A stretch of DNA of 64,000 nucleotides from Arthrobacter sp. ISL-95 (GCF_018613695.1 NZ_JAGGPR010000008.1:149894-213893), one strand, 5' to 3'. Positions 34,123-42,638 are shown, counted from the first letter of the stretch. Notes: generated from the sequence alone by a model not told the origin. Numbers and translations: made by a program.

Positions 34123-35415
34123 ATGACCACCACCGCAGGAACGTCCCCGGACGTCAAGGTCCACAAATCGCACGTGCGCACGCTGATAGGCACCGGCATC
34201 GGCAATGCCGTTGAATGGTACGACTGGGCAATTTACGCAACGTTTGCGCCGTTCATCGCCAGCGCCCTGTTCAGCCAAGCCGACCCCACCTCGGCCATGT
34301 TGTCCACTTTGGCGATCTTCGCCGTCGGATTCGTTGCCCGTCCGTTCGGCGGGTTTGTGTTCGGCTGGATCGGCGACAGGATCGGGCGGAAGACGTCCAT
34401 GACCGTAGCCGTGGCATTGGGCGCGGTGGGCAGCCTGCTCATCGGCATTGCCCCGACGTTCCAGGCCGTAGGAGTCTTCGCTTCGGTCATGCTGCTGGTG
34501 GCCCGGCTCATCCAGGGCCTCGCGCACGGTGGTGAGCTGCCGTCGTCGCAAACGTACTTGTCCGAGATGGCACCCAAGGAACACCGTGGCTTCTGGGCCA
34601 CCCTCATTTACACCTCCGGTACCGCCGGAATCCTGGCCGGAACACTGCTGGGCGCCATCCTCACCGCAACCCTCAGCAAGGACGAAATGACCGCCTGGGG
34701 TTGGCGCATCCCGTTCCTGATCGGTGGCGCATTGGGTATCTACGCCCTGTTCATGCGGGCCAAGATGAAGGAAACCGAGGCTTTCGAGGCCGAGGCACCC
34801 AAGGAGAAGCGCCTCCCGATCCTCCCCCAGATCATCAAGTACCGTAAGCAGGCGCTGCAGGTTATCGGCCTCACCGTTGGCCTGACGGTTGTGTACTACA
34901 TCTGGGGTGTCGTGGCTCCGAGCTACGCCGCAAGCTCACTGAAAATGGACCGCGGAGAGGCGCTGTGGGCCGGCGTGGTGGCCAATGTGGTGTTCATTGC
35001 CGCCCTGCCGTTCTGGGGCAAACTGTCCGACCGCATCGGCCGGAAACCGGTGATCATCGCTTCCTCCGCAGGTGCCGCGCTCATGCACTTCCCCATGACG
35101 TGGCTGCTCAAAGACTCGCCGTGGCAGCTGGCAGTGTCCATGTCCGTAATGCTGTTCTTCATCGCCGGTAGCGCCGCGATCGTCCCTGCCGTCTACGCCG
35201 AACTGTTCCCCACCCACATCCGCACCATCGGCGTCGGCGTTCCGTACTCCATTTGCGTCGCCCTGTTCGGTGGCACGGCTCCGTACCTGCAGACCTGGCT
35301 CGGCACCATCGGACAGGCTCAACTGTTCAACGTGTACGCGGTGGTCCTGCTCCTGGTGGGTATCGCGTTCGCCTTTACCATCCCGGAGACCAAGGGCAAG
35401 GACCTCACTGTCTGA
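34123..35415 (+). CDS. MHS-family MFS transporter
   Basis: A 430-residue metabolite:H+ symporter. IGTGIGNAVEWYDWAIYAT is the MHS N-terminal signature, FGWIGDRIGRKTSM the loop 2-3 motif, and LIQGLAHGGELPSSQTYL the helix-5 motif. The ATG at 34123 has GGAGA five bases before it; a TTG at 34111 falls within that site. It forms an operon with the M20 amidohydrolase and should import its substrate. Palindromic element copy 3 follows the stop. Confidence 0.92.
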   Translation: MTTTAGTSPDVKVHKSHVRTLIGTGIGNAVEWYDWAIYATFAPFIASALFSQADPTSAMLSTLAIFAVGFVARPFGGFVFGWIGDRIGRKTSMTVAVALGAVGSLLIGIAPTFQAVGVFASVMLLVARLIQGLAHGGELPSSQTYLSEMAPKEHRGFWATLIYTSGTAGILAGTLLGAILTATLSKDEMTAWGWRIPFLIGGALGIYALFMRAKMKETEAFEAEAPKEKRLPILPQIIKYRKQALQVIGLTVGLTVVYYIWGVVAPSYAASSLKMDRGEALWAGVVANVVFIAALPFWGKLSDRIGRKPVIIASSAGAALMHFPMTWLLKDSPWQLAVSMSVMLFFIAGSAAIVPAVYAELFPTHIRTIGVGVPYSICVALFGGTAPYLQTWLGTIGQAQLFNVYAVVLLLVGIAFAFTIPETKGKDLTV

Positions 35416-35430
35416 GTTCTCTTCCGTCGC

Positions 35431-35481
35431 GAGGCCCGCTCTGCGCTCTTCCCTGGGTTTTTGGGACGCAGAGTGGGCCTC
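35431..35481. repeat. Palindromic 3'-end element, copy 3
   Basis: GAGGCCCGCTCTGCG (35431-35445) pairs with CGCAGAGTGGGCCTC (35467-35481), followed by ACAACG. It lies between convergent MFS genes. Confidence 0.85.
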
Positions 35482-35487
35482 ACAACG

Positions 35488-36765
35488 TTAAACGAAGCGG
35501 TCGCGGCCTGCCCGGTAGCCGAAGAACGCTGCCAGCGAACCGACCACCAGGAACAGGATTCCAGCAGCCTGGAATCCGCCCGTGGCTTGATGAAGTTGGC
35601 CTACCATCAGCGTGCCTACCGAACCCACCCCGTAGCCGACGCCCTGCATCATTCCGGACAGGTGTGCCGCAGTGTGGGCGTCACGGGTGCGGACCATAAT
35701 CATGGTCAGGGCCACCGCAGTGAGCGACCCCTGGCCTAGCCCGTTGAGCCCCGTCCAGATCCAGATGAGCTCCGTGGGGCCAAAGATGGTAAGCGCGAAA
35801 CCGCCTCCGGTCATCAGCGCCACCACCATGTTGATGATCCGCTGGTCCTTGAAGCGCGTTGCCAACGCAGGGGCAAACAGTGAGCCGAGCATCTGCAGCA
35901 CTATAGACACCGAGACGATCAGGCCTGCCGTCCCGCCGTCGATCCCCCTGCCTCGGAGGATGGGCGCCATCCACGCGAACACGCTGAAGGACATCATGGC
36001 CTGCAGCACCATGAACAGGGTCACCTGCCACGCCACGGCCGAGCGCCACACGTTCACGCCGCCGTGAACTGCCTGATGTTTTACGGAGGGCTGGCGGATT
36101 GCCAGCGGCAGGAAGAGCAAAAGCACGACGCCGGCAGGCACCGCCCAGAACCACAGCGCCGACGTCCAGTGGCCGGTTGCCGTAAACACCGGATACGTGA
36201 AGCCCGCACCAAGGGCCGCCGACGCGCAAATCGCAGTGGTGTACAGGCCACCCATCAGGCCAAGGCGGTGCGGGAAATCCCGTTTGACCACGCCCGGAAG
36301 GAGAACGTTGCAGAGCGCAATCGCGGCACCGCACGCAGCTGTTCCAGCAAGAAGTGCGGGCAAGTGACCCATCCCCGGGAACTCCAGGGGCCGCAGGAGC
36401 AAGCCCATGGTGAGGACTGCCATGGCTCCGAGGAGCACACGTTCCGCACCGAACCTGCGGGCCAGAATGGGGGCAAGCGGTGCGAAGACACCCAGAAGGG
36501 TGACCGGAACGGTGGTGAGGACCACCAGCGACCAACCCGGCAGCCCGGCGTCGGACGTTATCTCCGGAAGCACGGCCGAGAAACTGGAGAAGACGGTTCG
36601 AAGGTTCAGCCCGATCAGGACCAGGCAAATGCCGAGGTAAACGAGTCCCCGCTTACCACTGAGCTGGGTGGGATCGGGTGCAGGCTCTTCGTCGATCTCA
36701 GCGTCCACCGCGATCTCAGGGAGGACAGACTTCTCTGGGTAGCCGGGGGTCTTGGAGGAGGTCAC
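35488..36765 (-). CDS. CynX/NimT-type MFS transporter
   Basis: A 425-residue transporter. GICLVLIGLNLRTVFSSFSAVLPEI is the CynX family signature (cyanate transporter / nitroimidazole resistance group). About 12 helices. The GTG at 36765 is chosen since the first helix then starts after a 35-residue cytoplasmic tail; ATGs at 36801 and 36888 are in frame. Substrate unknown. It converges with the MHS transporter gene. Confidence 0.83.
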   Translation of the reverse strand: MTSSKTPGYPEKSVLPEIAVDAEIDEEPAPDPTQLSGKRGLVYLGICLVLIGLNLRTVFSSFSAVLPEITSDAGLPGWSLVVLTTVPVTLLGVFAPLAPILARRFGAERVLLGAMAVLTMGLLLRPLEFPGMGHLPALLAGTAACGAAIALCNVLLPGVVKRDFPHRLGLMGGLYTTAICASAALGAGFTYPVFTATGHWTSALWFWAVPAGVVLLLFLPLAIRQPSVKHQAVHGGVNVWRSAVAWQVTLFMVLQAMMSFSVFAWMAPILRGRGIDGGTAGLIVSVSIVLQMLGSLFAPALATRFKDQRIINMVVALMTGGGFALTIFGPTELIWIWTGLNGLGQGSLTAVALTMIMVRTRDAHTAAHLSGMMQGVGYGVGSVGTLMVGQLHQATGGFQAAGILFLVVGSLAAFFGYRAGRDRFV

Positions 36766-36900
36766 ACGTCCTATTCTGTCAGCCGGTCCTGGCCAGGGCA
36801 TGCTGGCCGCGATGTGACCCGTGGTGAGACTTTGCGGAATTATCCACATAGGCACGATTTCCACTGCCTCCGGGGTTCGGCGATCCATAGCGTTGAGGGC

Positions 36901-37314
36901 ATGAACAAAACCCTGGAACCTTCGCCTTCCTCAACTACTTCCGAACTTCCTTTGCCGGCTTCTGAAGATTCGGCCACGAGGTACTTGCGCCCACCAGGAC
37001 TACGGGCCGGCATCTGGAGCTTGGCATTGGCCATGGCGGTGCCGATTGTCCTCATGATCGTCTTCCCTGTGGGAATGTACTTCGCGTTCGGCGCTGAGGC
37101 ACGCGCCTATATTCTTGCGGCGCAGACCGTTTTCTTGGTCCCTGTAGGGGCTTGCTGGCTCGCGGCAGTGGTTTGTGGTTTGGCGTGTCTCAGGCTGGCC
37201 AAACACAGCGATACCGATGGGCAGCGGACCACCGCCTGGATGTTTGGGGTCCTCGGGCTTTTTGTTGCAGGATTCGAAGGACTGATGGTGCTGGCGCCTT
37301 TGATGCGCAGCTGA
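36901..37314 (+). CDS. Hypothetical three-helix membrane protein
   Basis: A 137-residue protein with a Ser/Pro-rich head (1-30) and three membrane helices (about 40-63, 70-95, 110-132). No family recognised. A TAGCGT box lies seven bases before the ATG. Divergent from the CynX-type gene; upstream of trmB on the same strand. Confidence 0.65.
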   Translation: MNKTLEPSPSSTTSELPLPASEDSATRYLRPPGLRAGIWSLALAMAVPIVLMIVFPVGMYFAFGAEARAYILAAQTVFLVPVGACWLAAVVCGLACLRLAKHSDTDGQRTTAWMFGVLGLFVAGFEGLMVLAPLMRS

Positions 37315-37469
37315 GTTTCGGCTCCACCCTCGAACGCCCGGGCCCTCCATGCCCACATACCCGGCGAGCCAAGCCGCCGGGCGAACACTGGAATCCTCAC
37401 CACCGGCTACCTCGCCGGGCCCAACTACCTGGCCCAACTACTCAGCCGAACCAAAGTATTCTGGAAAGG

Positions 37470-38375
37470 ATGAGTGAAACCCCAGAAACCCCGCGACCCG
37501 TCACCCCCGGCAGCCAAGCCTCCTTCGGCACCTATGGTGGCCGACCGGTCAGTTTTGTGCGCCGCGGCACCCGTTTGCAGGGACGTAGGCAGGCCGCCTG
37601 GGAAGAGCACGCCGAGCGCTGGGCCATTCAAGTCCCACGCCATGTTGCCAACACCTCGGTTCACCCTGATTACACGTTCGACGCCGAGGCAGTGTTTGGG
37701 CGCAAAGCACCCCTGATCGTGGAGATTGGTTCCGGCCTGGGTGACGCTGTGGTTCACGCCGCAGAGCAGAACCCGGACAAGGACTTCCTCGCGGTGGAGG
37801 TCTACACCCCGGGTCTGGCCAACACCATCATCAAGATCAACAGCCGCGGTCTGACCAACGTGCGCGTGGTGGAAGCCAATGCCCCCGAGGTTCTGGAGTC
37901 CATGCTCCCGGAAGGATCGGTCAGAGAACTCTGGGTGTTCTTCCCGGATCCGTGGCATAAGGCCCGCCACCACAAGCGTCGCCTCATCCAGCCTGCGTTC
38001 GCTTCGGTGGCTGCCAAGGCACTCGAAAAGGGCGGCTACTGGCGAATCGCTACTGACTGGTCCAACTACGCAGTACACGTCCGCGAGGTTCTGGCTGAAT
38101 CCACAGAGTTCCAGAACATGCACGAAGGCGAGCGCAGCGGCGAGGAGAGCCCGCTGACGCAAGTGTGGCAGTCCGGCGTCGAGTCTGTTGTGGGCGGTGC
38201 GCCCGTCAGGGAAGGCCGCGCGCCCGTCAGCACCGAGCACACCGGGCCGAATCAGGGCGTGGATGATGAAGGCGGTTGGGCTCCACGGTTCGATGGCCGT
38301 ATTCGGACAAGCTTTGAGAACAAAGCCCACGAGGCCGGGCGCATGATCTTTGACCTCACATACCGCAAGCTTTAG
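37470..38375 (+). CDS. trmB: tRNA (guanine-N7-)-methyltransferase
   Basis: A 301-residue enzyme that methylates G46 of tRNA. LIVEIGSGLGDAVVHAAEQNP is the SAM motif and LWVFFPDPWHKARHHKRRLIQ the family signature. It is longer than E. coli TrmB, with an added N-terminal tail and an insert near residues 228-270. The ATG at 37470 follows GGAAAGG. The two next genes lie on the same strand within 25 bp. Confidence 0.95.
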   Translation: MSETPETPRPVTPGSQASFGTYGGRPVSFVRRGTRLQGRRQAAWEEHAERWAIQVPRHVANTSVHPDYTFDAEAVFGRKAPLIVEIGSGLGDAVVHAAEQNPDKDFLAVEVYTPGLANTIIKINSRGLTNVRVVEANAPEVLESMLPEGSVRELWVFFPDPWHKARHHKRRLIQPAFASVAAKALEKGGYWRIATDWSNYAVHVREVLAESTEFQNMHEGERSGEESPLTQVWQSGVESVVGGAPVREGRAPVSTEHTGPNQGVDDEGGWAPRFDGRIRTSFENKAHEAGRMIFDLTYRKL

Positions 38376-38396
38376 CCGACGGACTTTGGGGGAATC

Positions 38397-38789
38397 ATGA
38401 GCTATCAGCCACCGATCGAGTACTACCAGCAACCGCAACGTTCCGGGAACCGGGGGCTGGGTGCAGGCATCACAAGCATCGTCGCTGCCGTGCTCTCGCC
38501 GGTCGCGGCAATTGTGAGCATTCCCTTGGGCATCGCAGCCGTAGCATCGGCGATGAGCCGTTACAACGAGGGCAATGACGCGTGGTGGGTTGGTGCTCTT
38601 ATCCTGGCAGGGATTGCGGTGCTGCTGGCCATTGTTGCTGTGGTGAGTGGGCTGATCGCCGTCTTTCGTGCCGGCCGCATGAACGCGGGACGCATCACGG
38701 GCATCATCGGATTGGCCATCATGGCGGTCAACATCTTCGGCATCGTCTTCGTGGTGTTCCTGGTGCTCGGCTCAGGTCAGGGGTTCTAA
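38397..38789 (+). CDS. DUF4190-like membrane protein
   Basis: A 130-residue protein: Tyr/Gln/Pro-rich head (SYQPPIEYYQQPQ) and three membrane helices (about 22-48, 62-86, 98-123). GGGGGAATC precedes the ATG. It abuts the next gene (stop followed directly by ATG). Function unknown. Confidence 0.75.
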   Translation: MSYQPPIEYYQQPQRSGNRGLGAGITSIVAAVLSPVAAIVSIPLGIAAVASAMSRYNEGNDAWWVGALILAGIAVLLAIVAVVSGLIAVFRAGRMNAGRITGIIGLAIMAVNIFGIVFVVFLVLGSGQGF

Positions 38790-39284
38790 ATGCCGCAGGT
38801 ACGCGCCGAACGGTTCATCCGGCTGGATCCGGAAACAGCTTTCGCCCTCTCCCAGACCACCGGAGAATTCCGACTCAAATGGGATCCGTTCATTTCTGCC
38901 CAAGCCTTCTTGGATGGGGCCAAGACGGCTGGCAAGGGGGTCAAAACACGGACTGTCTCCCGCATGGGCCTGAAGATGGTCAGTGAATATGTCTCCTACA
39001 TGCCTCCCAAAAACGTTGGCATGACCATGGTTTCCGGACCATGGTTCTTTAAGAACTTCGGAGGAGGCTGGCGTTTCACCCCGGACGACGGCGGCACACG
39101 GGCAGTCTGGAAGTACACCTTTTCTTGCCGCCCCGCTTTCTTGAAGCCACTGGCCGAGAGGATCGGAAGCTGGGTCCTGGGACGGGAGATTGAGCGTCGG
39201 ATCGAGGCGTTTGCCCGGGCTTGCGAAGACCAGGCCTTGGTCGCTGAGCTGCGCGCCAAGGGCAACGAGGTTACGGACCGCTAA
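38790..39284 (+). CDS. SRPBCC-family protein
   Basis: A 164-residue START-like fold protein (polyketide-cyclase/dehydrase type): RLDPETAFALSQTTGEFRLKWDPF at the front, VWKYTFSCRP and a long C-terminal helix. It starts directly after the previous stop with no gap, so translational coupling is likely. It converges with the anti-sigma gene, 3 bp apart. Ligand unknown. Confidence 0.8.
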   Translation: MPQVRAERFIRLDPETAFALSQTTGEFRLKWDPFISAQAFLDGAKTAGKGVKTRTVSRMGLKMVSEYVSYMPPKNVGMTMVSGPWFFKNFGGGWRFTPDDGGTRAVWKYTFSCRPAFLKPLAERIGSWVLGREIERRIEAFARACEDQALVAELRAKGNEVTDR

Positions 39285-39287
39285 GGT

Positions 39288-39962
39288 CTACGGCACCGAA
39301 ATCGAGGCCACCGTCTTCTGGGCTTCATCGCGAAGCTCAACACCGGCGATGCCGGCCAACTGCACCGGCGTGGCACCTGTGATTTTGATCCGGCCGCTCT
39401 GAGTGGCCGTCCATCCGCACGTGCGTTCTTCAGCGCCGTCGCGGCCCTTCACCCACAAGTAAAGGGTGCCTTCCAGCGGCATGGACCGTCCCTCCACCTC
39501 CAGCTCCGTGCCCCAGTTCTTCTTCACCATCCCCACGGTCAGTTGCAGCCCGGTGTCCGACTGCACCGAATAGCTGGCATCCGGTTTCGGCGGCTGATTC
39601 AGCAGTGGCCCGGCGAGGAAGCCAACAGCCAAGCAAGCGGCGGCAACCGCGCCCACCAAAGCCGCCCACCGGCGTCGTGATTTCCGTCTCCGGACCGACA
39701 AGTCCACCAGGACCTTCTCAGGAAGCGCCTCGGGTTTCGGTTCCAAAGGAGAGAGCGCGTTCGTGCCTCCGGCGACGGTGAGGGCGACTGCATCAGCTGC
39801 GGGAACGGCGTCGAGGAGAGCTGGCAGGCTTTCCAGTTCCTCCAACTCGGTGCGGCACTCAGCGCATTTGGCGAGGTGGTCTTCAAACGTGCGTGATTCC
39901 TCGGGCTCGAGCCCACCCAGCAGGTAGGCGCCCAGCAACTGGTGGACAGAGTTGCCGTTCAT
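39288..39962 (-). CDS. Zinc-binding anti-sigma factor, RskA/RslA-like
   Basis: A 224-residue membrane anti-sigma factor. The N-terminal ZAS motif H29-x3-C33-x2-C36 (HLAKCAEC) can release zinc and the sigma factor on oxidation. One membrane helix spans about 99-118. The outer domain resembles RskA (QLTVGMVKKNWGTELEVEGR). It overlaps the ECF sigma gene by four bases. It should hold the sigma factor inactive until an envelope or redox signal. Confidence 0.92.
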   Translation of the reverse strand: MNGNSVHQLLGAYLLGGLEPEESRTFEDHLAKCAECRTELEELESLPALLDAVPAADAVALTVAGGTNALSPLEPKPEALPEKVLVDLSVRRRKSRRRWAALVGAVAAACLAVGFLAGPLLNQPPKPDASYSVQSDTGLQLTVGMVKKNWGTELEVEGRSMPLEGTLYLWVKGRDGAEERTCGWTATQSGRIKITGATPVQLAGIAGVELRDEAQKTVASISVP

Positions 39963-40456
39963 CGTTCCACCCCCATTTCATCAAGGATCGTTCGGAGAGC
40001 TTTCACAGCGTAGAAAGCCCGGGATTTTATTGTTCCCACAGGGATGTTCAACTGCAGTGCTGCCTCAGTGACGGTGAACCTCTGATAGTGGAGGGCCACC
40101 AGAACCTGGCGGTGTTCGTGACTGAGCCGGAGCAAGGCTTCCTCCATGAGCACCCGATTCAGAAGTTCATCAACGCGCTCCGTCGCAGGATGGTCCGGAA
40201 GGTCCTGTTCACCTGTTTCGGAGGGTCGGCGTTGAGCCTTCCTATAGTTGTCGATGATGACGTTCCGCGCCGTCCGGAAGAGGTAGCTGCGCAGGCTTCC
40301 CGTGATCTGCGGGGCGTGCTGCCACACCTTGAGGATGGTTTCCTGAACGACGTCGTCGGCTAGATGGGCATCTGAGGTGCAGCTCAGAACGAAGCGCTTC
40401 AGAGCCGTGCCGTGGTCGCGGTAAATCGCAGCCACCACGTCTTCGTCCAACGGCAT
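39959..40456 (-). CDS. ECF RNA polymerase sigma factor, SigL-like
   Basis: A 165-residue ECF sigma factor: region 2 DVVQETILKVWQHAPQI and LRSYLFRTARNVIIDNYRK, region 4 RQVLVALHYQRFTVTEAALQLNIPVGTIKSR. The ATG at 40456 has GGGAGG six bases before it and is chosen over an ATG ten codons earlier. It is coupled to a zinc anti-sigma factor, as in M. tuberculosis SigL-RslA, whose reported promoter has TGAACC at -35. The same TGAACC-N16-CGTCGTA promoter lies upstream of this gene and of the divergent lipoprotein gene. Confidence 0.93.
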   Translation of the reverse strand: MPLDEDVVAAIYRDHGTALKRFVLSCTSDAHLADDVVQETILKVWQHAPQITGSLRSYLFRTARNVIIDNYRKAQRRPSETGEQDLPDHPATERVDELLNRVLMEEALLRLSHEHRQVLVALHYQRFTVTEAALQLNIPVGTIKSRAFYAVKALRTILDEMGVER

Positions 40457-40489
40457 AGCCACCTCCCTCTTTCCGCTGCCTTTCACTTA

Positions 40490-40518
40490 TACGACGACGC
40501 GCGCACGGAAAAGGTTCA
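40490..40518 (-). promoter_or_regulatory. ECF promoter driving the sigma/anti-sigma operon
   Basis: On the minus strand TGAACC (40518-40513), a 16-bp spacer and CGTCGTA (40496-40490). Identical boxes and spacing to the + strand promoter at 40525-40553. Implies autoregulation. Confidence 0.85.
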
Positions 40519-40524
40519 GCCCCG

Positions 40525-40553
40525 TGAACCATTCTTCCCCCACCGGCGTCGTA
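40525..40553 (+). promoter_or_regulatory. ECF promoter driving the COG4315 lipoprotein gene
   Basis: TGAACC (40525-40530), 16-bp spacer, CGTCGTA (40547-40553). Same sequence as the divergent promoter of the sigma gene. Confidence 0.85.
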
Positions 40554-40601
40554 GGGGTTAGCGCCGGCCCATCCCGGCCGGCTCGTCAAAGGAGCTAGAC
40601 A

Positions 40602-41141
40602 ATGAAGAAACCACTCAGTTTTGGATTCGCTGCGTTGATCCTGAGCGCCGCTCTGGCCGGTTGTGGTGGAAGTCCGGGAACCGCCACCACCTCCGCACCG
40701 CCGCCTGTAGCTACTTCCTCTGCGGCAGCTACCTCCGCGTCCCCCACGGTGGACGCCTCCCCCACTATGAACGCCAGCACTGCCGCCTCCGGTGTCGAGA
40801 TGAAGGTTTCCTCTTCCAGCGCCGGGCAGATCGTAACGGACAGCAAAGGCATGAGCCTCTACTTCTTCACTAAGGACGTCAAGGACTCGGGAACCAGCGC
40901 CTGCACGGAAGCCTGCCTGGTTGCGTGGCCAATTTTCACCACGACGTCGGATGCCCCCACCGTGGAAGGTGTCACGGGAACTGTGGGAACCATTGCGTCA
41001 CCGGACGGGATGAAGCATGTAACCCTCAACGGAATGCCGCTCTACTACTACGCCAAGGACAAAGCTCCCGGGGATGTCACAGGGCAGGGCGTGGGCGGCG
41101 TCTGGTACTTGGTCAGCCCTACCGGGGAGATGATCAAGTAG
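40602..41141 (+). CDS. Secreted-repeat (COG4315) lipoprotein
   Basis: A 179-residue lipoprotein with lipobox ALAGC (Cys21), a Thr/Ser/Ala-rich linker (22-65) and two secreted repeats of the COG4315 family: QIVTDSKGMSLYFFTKD and HVTLNGMPLYYYAKD. CTEACLVAWP provides a probable disulfide or haem-related Cys pair. AAAGGAG lies before the ATG. The divergent SigL-like promoter places it in the sigma regulon. COG4315 proteins are poorly understood; a redox or envelope role is inferred. Confidence 0.92.
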   Translation: MKKPLSFGFAALILSAALAGCGGSPGTATTSAPPPVATSSAAATSASPTVDASPTMNASTAASGVEMKVSSSSAGQIVTDSKGMSLYFFTKDVKDSGTSACTEACLVAWPIFTTTSDAPTVEGVTGTVGTIASPDGMKHVTLNGMPLYYYAKDKAPGDVTGQGVGGVWYLVSPTGEMIK

Positions 41142-41164
41142 GCCTGCCGCTGAGAGCCGCCGAG

Positions 41165-41232
41165 GTCGCGGGAAGCCTGCCGCATCGCCGAAAGGTTCCG
41201 TGCGAGCACGCAGGGTTCCCGCGAACTCGCGC
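41165..41232. repeat. 68-nt palindromic element, left of the DUF559-like gene
   Basis: Contains CGCGGGAA (41167-41174) and TTCCCGCG (41216-41223) as arms. It aligns in direct orientation with an equally long element at 42265-42332, sharing GGGTTCCCGCGAA and the CGCCG.AA central block. Confidence 0.7.
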
Positions 41233-41242
41233 TTAGGCGACA

Positions 41243-42190
41243 TCACCTGAACGCCCGAAGGATGCGCTCCTTGAAGGCGCGCTCTTGAAACAGATCCTTC
41301 CACTCGACTCGGATAAACCGCCAGCCCTCCTCGACGAGCGCCTTTTCTCGTCGCCGCTCTTGAAAGATGACCTCATCTGTAGGGTTGAAATCGAAGTATT
41401 TTGTTCGCCCGTCGAACTCCAGAGCCAGTTTCTCCTCTTCCCAAGCGAAATCCATGCGATGACGACCCAAGCGGGACTGCACCTCGAATTGTGGCTGCGG
41501 GGGCTTGATGCGCAGCCTCTGCATCAACTCCCGGGTCAGCGTCTCGCCGGCGGACTCGGAGCGCGGATCCGCGTTGTCCAAGGCCTTGCGCAGCGTGCGG
41601 ACACCCCGCTTGCCCGCCGAGACCGCTGCCAAGTCAGCAAGTACGCTGATATCGGCACCGACACGCAAACCATGGTCCATGATCACCAGCGCTTTCGGAT
41701 AGCTAAGCATCCTGGCACAGTCAAACACCGTGCGATCAAGTGTGGTCGCCCGCAGACCCTGAATCACCACGACATCGTCCTCAGTGAAGCTTTCTGTGTG
41801 TCCCCGAACATCCTTGCCCCAACGGTCGGAGGAAGGCCTGGCCCGGTGCAGGACATGAACCTTGTCATCAACACCCCACACGAATAGACCATGGAGTCGC
41901 GCCGCCGACAAATGGCTATAGACGAAACCACCCGTTGACGTTGTCAGCGTGCCATGGGCATGCGCCACAATCCGCTCTTTGGCCTGCCTCCTCGGGCCCA
42001 GGGCGTTCCACGTGTTGGCCCTGATGTAACAGCCATATCTCAAGCGATGCAGTTCGCCGGAGTCCACTAGCGCCTTGATATTTCGACTGTTGAGACCGAA
42101 CCGGAGTAACTCGTCGGTTCTCCACATGTACCCGCGCAAAGGTAGCGCGGAGACTGTCATGACGGCAGTTTCAGTTGATGTTGGATCCAT
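41243..42190 (-). CDS. AbiEi-like HTH protein with C-terminal DUF559/Vsr-type nuclease-like domain
   Basis: A 315-residue protein. The N-terminal part (YMWRTDELLRFGLNSRNIKALVDSGELHRLRYGCYI) resembles the winged-helix AbiEi_4/DUF4095 type found in type IV toxin-antitoxin antitoxins. The C-terminal part (HRMDFAWEEEKLALEFDGRTKYF, then RRREKALVEEGWRFIRVEWKDL) matches the DUF559 / very-short-patch-repair endonuclease fold, with D and E in the EFDG strand as possible metal ligands. Actinobacterial genomes carry many such genes, of unknown function; defence is often proposed. The start is uncertain (ATG at 42190 or 42160). It lies between two direct copies of a 68-nt element. Confidence 0.83.
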   Translation of the reverse strand: MDPTSTETAVMTVSALPLRGYMWRTDELLRFGLNSRNIKALVDSGELHRLRYGCYIRANTWNALGPRRQAKERIVAHAHGTLTTSTGGFVYSHLSAARLHGLFVWGVDDKVHVLHRARPSSDRWGKDVRGHTESFTEDDVVVIQGLRATTLDRTVFDCARMLSYPKALVIMDHGLRVGADISVLADLAAVSAGKRGVRTLRKALDNADPRSESAGETLTRELMQRLRIKPPQPQFEVQSRLGRHRMDFAWEEEKLALEFDGRTKYFDFNPTDEVIFQERRREKALVEEGWRFIRVEWKDLFQERAFKERILRAFR

Positions 42191-42264
42191 CGTTTCAGCA
42201 TGGCGACAACACATCGAGTCGCTGAAGGGGGCTGCCCCGCTATGTGGAAACCAGAGCGCCGAGA

Positions 42265-42332
42265 CTGCGGGAACGGTGCGAATACGCCGGAAGTTTGCGC
42301 ACGCGTTCGCGGGGTTCCCGCGAAGTCACGCG
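42265..42332. repeat. 68-nt palindromic element, right of the DUF559-like gene
   Basis: Arms GCGGGAAC (42267-42274) and GTTCCCGC (42314-42321). Direct-orientation partner of the element at 41165-41232; same length. Confidence 0.7.
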
Positions 42333-42406
42333 AAGCTGCGAAGACGTGGCAGACCACGGCGTTGGACCCGATCCGCTAGACTGCAAGCCACTCAGGGGGA
42401 GAGACG

Positions 42407-42610
42407 ATGGCACAGAAGACAAAAACGAAGAATCCGCCCAACTTGGCGTTTCTTGTCAGCCAAGAGATCGCATGGTGCTTGGGGGTCACAGCCATGCTTC
42501 TCAACTCAAGCAACCGTGGCTTCGACTGGATTTGGATCTTCTTGCTTGTCGGCTGGCAAACGTCCATCATTTGGGGCTTCGTCAAGTTGCGGAGAACCCG
42601 AGCAAGCTAG
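42407..42610 (+). CDS. Small membrane protein (67 aa)
   Basis: A 67-residue protein with a basic head (AQKTKTKNPP), two hydrophobic segments (about 13-32 and 39-58) and a basic tail. GGGGGAGA precedes the ATG at the right distance, which supports it as a real gene. No family recognised. It converges with the ABC ATPase gene 28 bp away. Confidence 0.7.
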   Translation: MAQKTKTKNPPNLAFLVSQEIAWCLGVTAMLLNSSNRGFDWIWIFLLVGWQTSIIWGFVKLRRTRAS

Positions 42611-42638
42611 CGCCGATCTCGGCAGTGAAGGCCCGACC

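Noticed and set aside
32782..34584. 600-codon open frame antisense to the M20 hydrolase and transporter
   Set aside because: It spans two well-supported genes and encodes a low-complexity His/Gly/Asp-rich product without domains.
36064..36900. N-terminal extension of the membrane protein at 36901
   Set aside because: The extra 279 codons run antisense through the CynX-type transporter gene and are Arg/Gln-rich nonsense.
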